NCBI GenBank assembly: GCA_964441025.1
Contig: CAYTXG010000004.1
Span: 60,696 to 124,695, forward strand
Direction: 5' to 3'
From: JAAZIN01 sp964441025
GTDB lineage: Bacteria; Bacillota; Dethiobacteria; DTU022
Length of the DNA stretch: 64,000 nucleotides
The number at the start of each line of letters is the position of its first letter. Positions within the stretch are counted from its first letter, which is position 1. Positions 1 to 8,173 of the stretch are shown piece after piece. The position numbers and the translations under genes were made by a program. Under the pieces are notes generated by a model. It was given only the letters and a program-made list of their open reading frames with translations, did no database searches and was not told where the DNA came from.

Positions 1-2463
1 GGCGTGCAGCTCCATCTTCTCAGCCTCCGCCCTGTTCATCTTGAGAAAAGAGAGGGGAGAGAAGCGGCTCAGCCTGCGCGATTTTGAACTCCTGGAACCG
101 CTGCCCCAGCGAAAGAGGGTGCTTTCGGCCAGCAGGGTGAATACGCCCTCTTCCGGCGGAGGCGGCGGGGATGCCGGCGGCCTGGGGCTGTTATCCAGCC
201 GTGAAAATCCGGGAAATTTTTTCAGGGGAAGCCTGTGTCCCGCCCTGGCCTCCAGAATATCTTCCTCTTCCGGGATTATCGATTCCCCATCGTATTTGTA
301 GAAGGGTACCATCTCCTCCAGCTCCTTCTGCACCTGCTCCAGGGTGCCGAAGGGCAGCGGCCTCTCCATGGCTTCAGCCAGCTGCAGGATGATTTTCCAG
401 TCGGGCCTGCTTTCGCCAGCGGGGTCAACAGCCCGGCGTATCTTTTTCACATTGCCCTCCATATTGGTGAAAGCGCCCTCTTTTTCGGCAAAGGAGACGG
501 CGGGGAGCACAACATGGGCCTGCCGGGCTGTTTCAGTGAGAAAGATATCCTGAACAACCAGAAAATCCAGGGCGCCCAGCGCTGCCTGGATTTGGGAGGC
601 GCCGGGAAAGGAGGCGGCGGGGTTTTCGCCGGCAATGAGCATTCCCTTGATTTTCCCCCGGCGGGCCTGCTCCATCATCTCCAGGGCGTCGAAGCCGGGT
701 GCTGCGGGCAGCGCTGTCTGCCAGCACCTCTCAAATTTTTTCTGCGCCGGCAGCTCTCCCACATGCTGATGGCCCGGCAGAAAGTCAGGCAGCGCACCCA
801 TATCGCAGGCGCCCAGGGCATTACACTCCCGGAGCAGCGCCCTGAGGCCCCCTCCCTTGCGCCAGATATGGCCCGTAAGCAGGGCCAGGTTCAGGAGCGC
901 CTTGATGTTTTCCACGCCCAGGGACTGCTGCATGATCCCGGTGCCGTAGATAATCGCCGCCTGGCCGGCGGAGGCGTAGAGCAAGGCGGCGCGCCGGATC
1001 TGCTCTGCGCTTACGCCGGCGGACTCTGCGGCCGCCTCCAGTGAAAAATCGCTCAGGGAGGCGAGCAGATCCTGATATTTTTCTGTTTTACGGGCGATGA
1101 ACTCCCGGTCCGTCAGTTTTTCTTCGATAATCACTTTCGCCATGCCTCTGAGCAGCTCCAGGTCCGTGCCCACCCGGGGCTGCAACACACATCCGGCAAA
1201 AAGGGAGAGTTTCGTCTTCCGGGGATCGATAAGGATCAAACCGGCCCCTTTCATTTTCACCGCTCTTTTGATCTCGTAGCCGGCGAGAGGCGCCGAGGTT
1301 TCGGGATCGGCGCCAATGACCATGATCAGATCGGACCGGGCCAGGTCACGCAGGGGGTAGGCGATGCCGGGGAAACCCAGGGCATCATACAGGGCCCGGC
1401 GGGCGGCGGCATAGTACAGGCTGCTTCCATTGTCGATGTTGTTGGTCCCCAGCACGGTGCGGGCAAATCTCTGCAAGAGGTAGTTCTCTTCATTGGTGCA
1501 GTTTGCCGAGCCGAAAACAGCCAGGCTCTCCGCACCATGCACGGCTTTGATTTCCCCCAGGGCGGCGGCGGTTACCGCCAGCGCCTCCTCCCAGGAGGCC
1601 TCCCTGAAACCTCCCTCTTCCCTGATCAGCGGCCGGGTCAGCCTTTCCGGGCTGTGGATGAAATCGCAGCCGTAACTCCCCCTGACGCAGAGTGTTTCCG
1701 GGCCCGGCAATTCATTGCCGGGCACAACGCGGGCCACCCGGTTCTCTTTGATTTCCAGGGAAATGCTGCAGCCGCAGCCGCAGTAGGGGCATGTTGATTC
1801 CACGGAAGCACCCACAGTACCGCGGTAGAGCGGCTCCTTCTCCATGAGGGCGCCGGTGGGGCAGAGGGCGACACAGACGCCACAAAATGTGCATTCCGAA
1901 TTTTCCAGGGGGGCCTGAAAGAGCGTGGCCGGTCTGGCTTTAAAGCCCCGCCCAAAATAATCGAGCGCTCCTTCAACAACCAGCTCCTGGCAGGCCCGGA
2001 TGCAGCGGGCGCACAGGATGCATTTGCTCATATCCCTGATCAGAAAGGGATTTAATTCCTCGGTAAGAGCCGGCTGCGGAATCCGGTCCAGTTCGATAAG
2101 CCCCAGGCCCATCTCCGCAGCCAACCGGCGCAGCTCGCAGCGGTTCCCCTTGTCGCAGACGAGACAGGCGTCGGGATGGCTGGCCAGCATGAGCTTGAGG
2201 ATCATCCTGCGGTGTTCAAGGACCCGCGGCGACTCCGTATTGATGATCATCCCCGGAGCGATGGGAGTAACACAGGATGCCAGCAGAGCGCCGTTGGCTT
2301 CGTTTTCCACGATGCAGATGCGGCAGGCCCCTATGGGACTGAGCGAAGCATGGTGGCAGAGCGTGGGAATGGTTATGCCGGACTCCCGGGCCAGCTCCAG
2401 GACGGTGAGCCCCGGCCGGCCGCTTACTTCCTGCTGATTGATGGTTATCGTTACCGGTTGCAA
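1..2463 (-). CDS. Formate dehydrogenase/NuoG-like iron-sulfur molybdopterin-family subunit, partial (3' end off the left edge)
   Basis: 821 residues are visible and the frame runs off position 1. The N-terminus carries a [2Fe-2S] ferredoxin-like domain (Cys36, 47, 50, 64), then a His/Cys cluster region, then two CxxCxxC clusters (KCILCARCIRAC and ECTFCGVCVALC), then the CPYCGCGC cluster and bis-MGD fold of the FdhA/NuoG superfamily. The known role of this family is formate oxidation or CO2 reduction, or electron relay in NADH-linked complexes. At the site that binds Mo/W through Cys or Sec, this protein reads SSLYYAAA (Tyr350-Tyr351), so classical formate dehydrogenase activity is doubtful. 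I chose a TTG start because AAAGGCGG lies 8 bases upstream; an ATG at 2484 has no clear ribosome site. The product may be an electron-relay subunit. Confidence 0.85.
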   Translation of the reverse strand, partial: MQPVTITINQQEVSGRPGLTVLELARESGITIPTLCHHASLSPIGACRICIVENEANGALLASCVTPIAPGMIINTESPRVLEHRRMILKLMLASHPDACLVCDKGNRCELRRLAAEMGLGLIELDRIPQPALTEELNPFLIRDMSKCILCARCIRACQELVVEGALDYFGRGFKARPATLFQAPLENSECTFCGVCVALCPTGALMEKEPLYRGTVGASVESTCPYCGCGCSISLEIKENRVARVVPGNELPGPETLCVRGSYGCDFIHSPERLTRPLIREEGGFREASWEEALAVTAAALGEIKAVHGAESLAVFGSANCTNEENYLLQRFARTVLGTNNIDNGSSLYYAAARRALYDALGFPGIAYPLRDLARSDLIMVIGADPETSAPLAGYEIKRAVKMKGAGLILIDPRKTKLSLFAGCVLQPRVGTDLELLRGMAKVIIEEKLTDREFIARKTEKYQDLLASLSDFSLEAAAESAGVSAEQIRRAALLYASAGQAAIIYGTGIMQQSLGVENIKALLNLALLTGHIWRKGGGLRALLRECNALGACDMGALPDFLPGHQHVGELPAQKKFERCWQTALPAAPGFDALEMMEQARRGKIKGMLIAGENPAASFPGASQIQAALGALDFLVVQDIFLTETARQAHVVLPAVSFAEKEGAFTNMEGNVKKIRRAVDPAGESRPDWKIILQLAEAMERPLPFGTLEQVQKELEEMVPFYKYDGESIIPEEEDILEARAGHRLPLKKFPGFSRLDNSPRPPASPPPPPEEGVFTLLAESTLFRWGSGSRSSKSRRLSRFSPLSFLKMNRAEAEKMELHA

Positions 2464-2502
2464 TTTGGAATCCGCCTTTCGCATTATTTGATCAAGAATG
2501 TC

Positions 2503-2546
2503 CGGCCGGTGTGCTGCGGCTTGCGAAGGGAAGCCCACACCGGCCG
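2503..2546 (-). other. Intergenic hairpin between the tandem-receiver gene and the FDH-like gene
   Basis: CGGCCGGTGTG at 2503-2513 pairs with CACACCGGCCG at 2536-2546: an 11-bp perfect GC-rich stem with a 22-base loop. No good T-run follows on the minus strand, so it is a weak terminator candidate. It may be an mRNA-processing or attenuation structure between the regulator and the FDH-like gene. Confidence 0.5.
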
Positions 2547-2564
2547 TGGGGCTTGGGAAGACGT

Positions 2565-3314
2565 TCAGCACGCCATCCTGATCGCTTCGAGAAGCTGGGA
2601 GCTGACGCTTTTTTTGGGAATGAAGTCAAAGGCTCCGGCCTCCCTGCTGGCAGTGATATTGCCTTCATCGTCGTACTGGCTCAATACCAGGACCTTGACA
2701 TCCTCGCAGGTGCTTGTGATCCGCTTCATCGCCTCGATGCCGTTCAGCACGGGCATGGCAATATCCATGAGGACCACGTTGGGAAGCAGCCGGTTTACCT
2801 TTTCAACGGCATCCTGGCCATTGACGGCCTCTCCCACAATGAGCATATCTTTCTGCAGATTAACCAGGGCGCATATTCCCTCCCTGACCACGGCATGATC
2901 ATCGGCAACAAGGACCCGGATCTTTCTGGTGGCCTGATCCAACAATTTTTCGACAACAGAGAACAGGGCCGCCGGCTTGAAGGGCCTGTAAAAATAGTCC
3001 GCCACATCCATCCTCAGCGCTTCGTCTCTTCTCCAGCCGCATGTGTGCTGTTTTTCAATGGGAACATCCACAACAACAATGGGCAGCAGGCTTGTTGCCG
3101 GCGTCTCCTTCAACCACCGGTGCAATTTAAAAGCATCTCCGCGAGGCGCAATGGAACCTAGAATGATCAGCTGGGGCTTGCGGCCGCGCACTATCTCCTG
3201 GGCCTCCTTTTTTTCCGAGGCGACGAATACCTCGCTCCCTCTCTTCTCCAACTGTGACTGCAACTCACCGGTAAAGTTACGCTCCTGATCCACAATGAGA
3301 ATTCTGGTGGCCAT
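2565..3314 (-). CDS. Tandem-receiver response regulator with no output domain
   Basis: 249 residues. Receiver 1 (about 1-125) starts ATRILIVDQE, but the phospho-acceptor strand reads LIILGS (Gly for Asp) and the conserved Lys region reads YRPFKP, so it is a degenerate pseudo-receiver. Receiver 2 (about 130-249) is canonical: ADDH acidic pair, VVLMDIAMP with the phospho-Asp, and a late Lys (PKKS). No DNA-binding or enzymatic domain follows, so it may work through protein contact or as a phosphate sink. The start is set by GGAGG 7 bases upstream; 20 further upstream residues are in frame but lack a ribosome site. It lies between a NarL-type two-component pair and the FDH-like gene and may link them. 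Confidence 0.85.
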   Translation of the reverse strand: MATRILIVDQERNFTGELQSQLEKRGSEVFVASEKKEAQEIVRGRKPQLIILGSIAPRGDAFKLHRWLKETPATSLLPIVVVDVPIEKQHTCGWRRDEALRMDVADYFYRPFKPAALFSVVEKLLDQATRKIRVLVADDHAVVREGICALVNLQKDMLIVGEAVNGQDAVEKVNRLLPNVVLMDIAMPVLNGIEAMKRITSTCEDVKVLVLSQYDDEGNITASREAGAFDFIPKKSVSSQLLEAIRMAC

Positions 3315-3651
3315 TTTGGAACCTCCTTTCACTGATATATTGGAATCTTCAATTAGATCATAATCCCTTTTCACAGATCAAGAAAAGGGGCATAAACCTG
3401 ATCTTTATGCGCAGCCCGCCCCATTTTACTGGGGGGATTACCCTGTTTATTTTTCCAGGGGAGCAGCATGTAAGCAAAAGTTGTAGGGTTTTACCTTAGG
3501 CGGAGCCGGAGGTGGAAGCAGGCGGGAGCAGGCGGCAAGTGCCGACAGTGAACTGATCATCCTGATCCAGAATGAGGGTATTCCTTTCCACTTCTTTACG
3601 CCCCCTTTCTCTCAATGATTGTTGCTCTGCCTGGAGCCGGTCCTGCGCCTT
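3315..3651 (-). other. 337-bp intergenic stretch with a regulator remnant
   Basis: No full-length gene is visible. The stretch holds the short receiver-like ORF at 3496-3591 and the ribosome site of the tandem-receiver gene near its low end. I found no convincing promoter or terminator. Confidence 0.4.
3496..3591 (-). pseudogene. Possible truncated receiver-domain remnant (31 codons)
   Basis: A GTG-started 31-codon frame begins VERNTLILDQDDQFTVG and ends at TAA. It resembles the first strand and helix of the neighbouring tandem receiver (ATRILIVDQERNFTGELQ) and then degenerates into Pro/Ser-rich sequence. The likeliest reading is a decayed duplicate of the tandem-receiver N-terminus. A short real peptide cannot be excluded, and the similarity spans only about 17 residues. 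Confidence 0.35.
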
Positions 3652-4305
3652 CTACATGGGGATGATCTTTTTGCGCAGGGCATACCTGATCAGCTCGGAG
3701 CGGTTGTGCAGATCCAGCTTCTGCATAATTCTGGTCCGGTGGCTGTCCACTGTTTTAGGACTGATGACGAGCATATCGGCTATCTCCCGACCGGTATACC
3801 CTTCCGCCAGCAGGCGGAGCACCTCTTTCTCCCGCTCCGTCAGTTCTGCATAGGGATCGCCGCGCTTTTCCCCATCCCTCTCCAGCTGGTAGCTCTTCAC
3901 CAGATGTTTTGTCGCCGAGGGGGAGAGAAAAGATTCGCCGCGGGAAACGGCCTTAATGGCCGAGACAAGCTCAAAGGAGGCGGCGGATTTGTTTAAAAAA
4001 CCGTGAGCGCCCGCCTCCAGTATGGAGAGAACGTGTTCTTTATGATCGTACTGGGTCAGGATAAGAACCTTTATCTCCGGAAATTCCTTGCAGATGCTTC
4101 GCGTAGCCTCGAGTCCCCCCATTACGGGCATATCCAGATCCATCAGGACAAGGTCAACGGGGCGCTGCCTGGCTATTTCCATGGCTTCATTGCCATTGGC
4201 GGCCTCGCCCACTATCTCAATCTCGGGTGTTATCTCCAGCAGGGCGGAGACACCCTCCCGGACAATGGTATGGTCATCCACCAGCAGCACCCTTATTTTA
4301 GGCAT
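3652..4305 (-). CDS. NarL/FixJ-family response regulator
   Basis: 217 residues, the normal length for the family. The N-terminal receiver has the VDDH acidic pair, LVLMDLDMP with the phospho-Asp, and a late Lys in FLNKSAAS. The C-terminal LuxR-type helix-turn-helix shows LTEREKEVLRLLAEG and SPKTVDSHRTRIMQKL. It should bind DNA as a phosphorylated dimer. It lies 52 bases downstream of the histidine kinase gene on the same strand, so the two are very likely an operon and a cognate pair. GGGAGGG precedes the ATG. The target genes are unknown; the adjacent FDH-like gene is a reasonable candidate. Confidence 0.93.
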   Translation of the reverse strand: MPKIRVLLVDDHTIVREGVSALLEITPEIEIVGEAANGNEAMEIARQRPVDLVLMDLDMPVMGGLEATRSICKEFPEIKVLILTQYDHKEHVLSILEAGAHGFLNKSAASFELVSAIKAVSRGESFLSPSATKHLVKSYQLERDGEKRGDPYAELTEREKEVLRLLAEGYTGREIADMLVISPKTVDSHRTRIMQKLDLHNRSELIRYALRKKIIPM

Positions 4306-4357
4306 GCCAAGGTCCCTCCCTTAGATCAGGGATTTTTGACAAGGGCGGCGACCTGCC

Positions 4358-5653
4358 TTAAACCAGGGGAATCACCGCGGTTACCCTGGTTCCCTTTCCC
4401 GGCTCAGATTCGACAAAACAGTTTCCGCCGACAAGTTTCATTCTCTCTTTGGAGATGATCAGACCCAGTCCGTCTCTCCCTTTCTGGCTGTTGGCCAGGC
4501 CCGCCCTGGATATATCAAACCCGATGCCGTCGTCAATAATGCAGAGCTCCAGGTGATCGTGTTTTTTCTGCAAGGATATGCTCACGTTTTTAGCCCGGGA
4601 ATGCTGAACAATATTGCCCACCACTCCCTGGACCCAGCGGAAAAGGTTGACCTCGTCTTCCACCGAAAATGGCGGAGGGCTTTCCATAATATCAAAGGTG
4701 ATCTTGATATCCAGCGGCAGAAGGGAGGACCCGGCATAGTGGCGGATGGCCGGGATAAAACCGAGGGAGTCCAGCAGGGTGGGGCGGAGATCGGAGATGA
4801 TCCTGTTAACTTCATTGTTGATCTGTACTGCAGTACTGTGAACCTTGGCCAGCATGGCCATAAATCTCTGGTCCTCAAGACCGATCATCCGGGCCATTTC
4901 ACTCAGCGTTTTCAAGTTAAGGGTCAGTGCGGCCAGCATCTGGCTCGTTTCATCATGCAGCTCCTGCGAAATTCTTTTCTTCTCCTTCTCCTGGGCGGTG
5001 ATGACCTGGCGAGCCACATCACGGTACCTTTCCCTTTTTTCCTGCAGCCTCTCGTGAAGCCTGAAATGCCCGATGGCCAGCCCGAGCTGATCGCCGATGG
5101 AGTGCAAAAGATGCATATCGTTTTCGGTAAAATGCTGCACATCGGTGCTGGCGCAATTCAACACTCCCAGAACCCTCTCTCTGAACCGCAGGGGAACGCT
5201 GATAAAAGCCCGCAGCCCCTCCACCTTGATCAGATCGCCGTGCAGGGCTTCCGGCTCTTCGGAGATATCATCCAGCAGGATCGCTTTACCCGTTGAGGCC
5301 ACTCTGCCGTTGATTCCCTCGCCCAGTTTTACCGACATCTTCTTTGCAAAATCGTCGGACAGACCCTGGTAAATATGGTACGTCAGGCTGCTGCTGCTCT
5401 CATTCAGCAGCATCACTCCGCCGTAGCTGCCCCCGATAAATTCAAGTGTTTTCTCCACCCCCACCCTCAGAATAGTGTCCAGTTCGCCCAGGCCGCTCAC
5501 GGTGGAGGTAATCTGACTCAATATGAGCAGCGGATCAGCAGATTTTTGCCTGCCACCCTCTTCTTTGCGGAGGAAATCAGGAGCGGTAGTTGTTTTATTT
5601 CCAATATGGCTGCAGGGCAGTTTCAGCTGCGGACTATCTTTTCCCCTGACCAT
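4358..5653 (-). CDS. GAF-domain NarX/DegS-type sensor histidine kinase
   Basis: 431 residues and no membrane segment, so probably a cytoplasmic sensor. A GAF domain occupies about residues 45-200 (LSQITSTVSGLGELDTILR to GLAIGHFRLHERL). A HisKA_3 dimerisation helix follows, with the phospho-His in ISQELHDETSQML, then an HATPase_c domain with DDGIGFD and GLGLIISKERM. The ligand of the GAF domain is unknown. I chose the ATG with GGGGG 8 bases upstream, because a longer in-frame start at 5824 would lie upstream of the sigma-A promoter at 5732-5761. It forms a two-gene unit with the downstream NarL-type regulator. Confidence 0.92.
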   Translation of the reverse strand: MVRGKDSPQLKLPCSHIGNKTTTAPDFLRKEEGGRQKSADPLLILSQITSTVSGLGELDTILRVGVEKTLEFIGGSYGGVMLLNESSSSLTYHIYQGLSDDFAKKMSVKLGEGINGRVASTGKAILLDDISEEPEALHGDLIKVEGLRAFISVPLRFRERVLGVLNCASTDVQHFTENDMHLLHSIGDQLGLAIGHFRLHERLQEKRERYRDVARQVITAQEKEKKRISQELHDETSQMLAALTLNLKTLSEMARMIGLEDQRFMAMLAKVHSTAVQINNEVNRIISDLRPTLLDSLGFIPAIRHYAGSSLLPLDIKITFDIMESPPPFSVEDEVNLFRWVQGVVGNIVQHSRAKNVSISLQKKHDHLELCIIDDGIGFDISRAGLANSQKGRDGLGLIISKERMKLVGGNCFVESEPGKGTRVTAVIPLV

Positions 5654-5731
5654 TTTCAAAACCCCCTGTTTTTCTAAGATGCGCGAGAATACCCTCTTCG
5701 GGACTATTCTGAATGTTCTAACTCCAACATC

Positions 5732-5761
5732 ATTATACTGCGCCGCCGGGTAAACTGTCAA
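5732..5761 (-). promoter_or_regulatory. Sigma-A promoter of the histidine kinase/response regulator operon
   Basis: TTGACA (5756-5761), an 18-base spacer and TATAAT (5732-5737) on the minus strand are both perfect consensus hexamers. Transcription would begin near 5725, about 70 bases ahead of the kinase ATG. Confidence 0.85.
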
Positions 5762-5895
5762 TGAATTAGTGTTGCTGATTCTATCCCGCCCGTTAACTTG
5801 CAACGGGTTGTATCGATCCTGCAACTGGCCTGGATGGCCTCAAGGGCCCCGTATCCAGCCGAAAAGGCGACCCCCGTGATCGCCCCGGACAAATC

Positions 5896-5920
5896 GTAGG
5901 GGCGGCCCTTGTGGCCGCCC
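5896..5920. repeat. Family A palindromic repeat
   Basis: GTAGGGGCGGCC followed by GGCCGCCC, a GC-rich inverted repeat. It is a variant of the GTAGGGGCGA-type palindromes that build the arrays at 19425-19634 and 63367-64000. Confidence 0.6.
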
Positions 5921-5980
5921 AAATATGCAACGGTTAACTTTACGCTGACGCGCAAATACGGATCGTGACTCCATCTGCGG

Positions 5981-6009
5981 TGAGTCAAAGTCACCGTCCC
6001 CGTGACTCA
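5981..6009. repeat. Family B palindromic repeat overlapping the rluB stop codon
   Basis: Arms TGAGTCA (5981-5987) and TGACTCA (6003-6009) flank a core ending CACCGTCCCCG, matching the CCGTCCCC core of the other family B copies. The rluB stop (6007-6009) lies inside one arm. Confidence 0.55.
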
Positions 6010-6720
6010 GAGGTTTACAAGGCGGTAGAGGCGGCGCACTTCGGAGGCGGTGAGGTAGCGGTATTTGCCGCCGCCCAGGCGTGCAGTTGTCAGGAAGGCA
6101 AATCCGGTGCGGTGAAGCTCCACCACGGGATGGCCCACCGCGGCGCACATCCTCTTGACCTGCCTTTTCCGGCCTTCGGTGAGGACGATTTCAAGCAGCG
6201 CGCCGCCGGGCAGGCGGCCGAGCAGCTTGACTTTTGCCGGGGCAGTCCACCCATCTTCCAGCTCCACTCCCCGGACCATGCATTCCAGGGCAGAGGCCGG
6301 GGGAACCCCCTTGACCCGGACACGGTATTTTTTCTCCACGCCGAAGCGCGGATGAGTCAGGCGATAGGCCAGATCGCCGTCATTTGTGAGCAGCAGCACA
6401 CCGCTGGTGTCAAGATCGAGCCGACCGACGGGGTAGAGCCGGGCCGGTATTTCGCCGATGAGGTCCAGTACTGTCCGCCGGCCGCGGGGATCGCTGACGG
6501 TAGAGAGATAGCCGGCCGGCTTGTCCAGGAGAAGGTAATGCTTCTCCTCGGCCTTTTCCACCTCGCAGCCGTCAAGGGCGACGCGTTCGCCGGGGCCGAC
6601 CAGGTGATAGGGTGCATGGACTACGGTGCCGTTAACCGTGACCCGCCCCGCAGCGATAATCTGTTCGGCCCGGCGGCGCGAGGCCACTCCGGCCAGGGCC
6701 AGGTACTTGCACAGACGCAT
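6007..6720 (-). CDS. rluB: 23S rRNA pseudouridine synthase, RluB/RsuA family
   Basis: 237 residues, typical of RsuA/RluB enzymes, which isomerise a specific uridine in rRNA. An N-terminal S4 RNA-binding domain (RLCKYLALAGVASRR) is followed by the catalytic domain, with the active-site Asp in GRLDLDTSGVLLLTNDG and the late motif EGRKRQVKRM. The start ATG has GGAGG 8 bases upstream; the upstream ATG (MCK) overlaps that spacing. The RluB-versus-RsuA assignment rests on the gene neighbourhood near scpAB and spmAB usual in Firmicutes. The stop codon lies inside a family B repeat. Confidence 0.9.
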   Translation of the reverse strand: MRLCKYLALAGVASRRRAEQIIAAGRVTVNGTVVHAPYHLVGPGERVALDGCEVEKAEEKHYLLLDKPAGYLSTVSDPRGRRTVLDLIGEIPARLYPVGRLDLDTSGVLLLTNDGDLAYRLTHPRFGVEKKYRVRVKGVPPASALECMVRGVELEDGWTAPAKVKLLGRLPGGALLEIVLTEGRKRQVKRMCAAVGHPVVELHRTGFAFLTTARLGGGKYRYLTASEVRRLYRLVNL

Positions 6721-6840
6721 CTTGCACACCTCCTTACAGGCGCTGCCCTTTCTAGAATTATCCCCTGTTATCTACTATCTTCACCAAAGAGGCGCCGATT
6801 CCCTGCGTGAACAAAGGCGGCGGGGTGCGGGGGCCGGGAT

Positions 6841-8154
6841 TCACCAGGCCGGGGGGCCGTCTGCGGCGAAGATGTTGAGAAGCCCCAGCCGCTCCAGGCG
6901 CCCTCTGACGGCGTCGGCATCGGTGCTGTAAAGGTTCAGGCGCTGCAGGTGCTCCCAGAGCGGCCCCCCGGAGAGGCTGTAGACAATCTCGCACCTCCCG
7001 GCGGAGGCGGCTTTTAAACCCGTCAGGGCGATGAGCTCGCCGCCCACGCAGCCGCGGGGCAGCGCCAGGGGCTCCCGGCCCCGGCTGAGGCGCCAGGCAT
7101 TGTAGCCGGCCAGGGTCCCGGTGATCATGGCTTCGGTATGGCCCAGGCACAGGCCCGCCCTTTCACCGGCGGCAAAAAGGTTTTTCAGCGGGGGAACCAG
7201 CAGTCTCCTGTCTCTCTCGATGAGTGCGCTGAAACGGATGGAATTGCCCCTGCTCCCGCCCAGGGGATCGCGGAAAACAGCCTCTTCGAAGCCGTTGAGG
7301 CGGCGCAGGATGGCCAGGGGCAGGTAGGGCATCATCATCTTGACGGGCCCGGTGTCGAGGAGGATCAGGTTGTGGGCATAGGCCTCGGAGCTGTACTGGC
7401 GGCAGGCCTTGATCTGCACCGACAGGCCGCTCTGCGCGGAGAGCGCCTCCGGGGGCAGCGGAATCACAGCCACCCCTTTTGCCCTCACCTCCGCCAGCAG
7501 CGCCGGGTCCAGCGATGACGGCTCCAGTTCGCAGGAACCGCTGAAGTAGCCGGGAGCGCCGCCCCGCCGCTTGATCCTGATCTCCGCAGCCCCGGCCTTG
7601 ACAGCGGGGCTCACCCGGGGGCCGAAAGTGGGACAGCGGTATATGCACATGGCGCAGCCGTTGCCGAAGCGGCTGCAATTGGCCGCCGGCCCGGCGGTGC
7701 CGCAGGCATCGACAAATACCCTCCCCCTGATGAGGCGGCTCTCCCCCTCTTTGGCCATCACCTTTACCGCCTCGACTGTCCCGTCAACGGCGAGCACATC
7801 AACTACCCGGCTCTGGCGAAGCAGCTTGATGCCGTGCGTGAGCAACAGCCGCTCCACCGGAAGCTCCACCTTCTCCACATCGTACAGGGAGGCATGGCGG
7901 TGTCCGGGGAAGTCGATGTCCCGGTGCCGCGCCGCGGCATCGGTCAGGGCGATGAGTTCGCCGGCGCCCATCAGTTTCAGCTCCTCGGCGGCGGTATAGC
8001 GGCCATTGTTGCGCATGATCCCCCCCACCAGCCCCGAGGCGAGCAGGCGGTCTGTCCGCTCCACAAGGGTTACCGGCAGACCCCTTTTTGCCGCCGCCAG
8101 GGCCGCAGCACAGCCGGCCCAGCCGCCGCCCACTACAACAAGCTCTTCGCTCAA
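6841..8154 (-). CDS. FAD-dependent oxidoreductase with a cysteine cluster
   Basis: 437 residues. The N-terminal dinucleotide-binding motif is VVVGGGWAGCAAALAAAKRG, followed by VTLVERTDRLLASGLVGG. A late motif, NLFAAGERAGLCLGHTEAMITG, closes the flavin site as in GidA/succinate-dehydrogenase-like flavoproteins. The middle has a Cys cluster, GCAMCIYRCPTFGP (CxxCxxxC), which could bind a metal or act in redox. The substrate is unknown. It lies directly downstream of spmB on the same strand, a spacing that suggests cotranscription, but a role in spores is only inference. Confidence 0.8.
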   Translation of the reverse strand: MSEELVVVGGGWAGCAAALAAAKRGLPVTLVERTDRLLASGLVGGIMRNNGRYTAAEELKLMGAGELIALTDAAARHRDIDFPGHRHASLYDVEKVELPVERLLLTHGIKLLRQSRVVDVLAVDGTVEAVKVMAKEGESRLIRGRVFVDACGTAGPAANCSRFGNGCAMCIYRCPTFGPRVSPAVKAGAAEIRIKRRGGAPGYFSGSCELEPSSLDPALLAEVRAKGVAVIPLPPEALSAQSGLSVQIKACRQYSSEAYAHNLILLDTGPVKMMMPYLPLAILRRLNGFEEAVFRDPLGGSRGNSIRFSALIERDRRLLVPPLKNLFAAGERAGLCLGHTEAMITGTLAGYNAWRLSRGREPLALPRGCVGGELIALTGLKAASAGRCEIVYSLSGGPLWEHLQRLNLYSTDADAVRGRLERLGLLNIFAADGPPAW

Positions 8155-8173
8155 GCCAATACGCCTCCAGGTT

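Larger units (their letters stand above)
5654..6006 (-). other. 353-bp intergenic region with promoter and two repeats
   Basis: Between rluB and the histidine kinase. It holds a sigma-A promoter (5732-5761), a family A palindrome (5896-5920) and a family B palindrome (5981-6009). I see no gene. Confidence 0.6.

Noticed and set aside
1411..1416. Selenocysteine TGA in the FDH-like gene
   Set aside because: The ligand position reads TAC-TAT (Tyr-Tyr) and the frame has no in-frame TGA.
2503..2546. Terminator after the tandem-receiver gene
   Set aside because: Stem is strong but the loop is 22 bases and no T-run follows; left as an uncharacterised hairpin.
5654..5824. Longer N-terminus of the histidine kinase
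   Set aside because: The extra 57 codons would start upstream of the sigma-A promoter; the ATG at 5653 has a good ribosome site.
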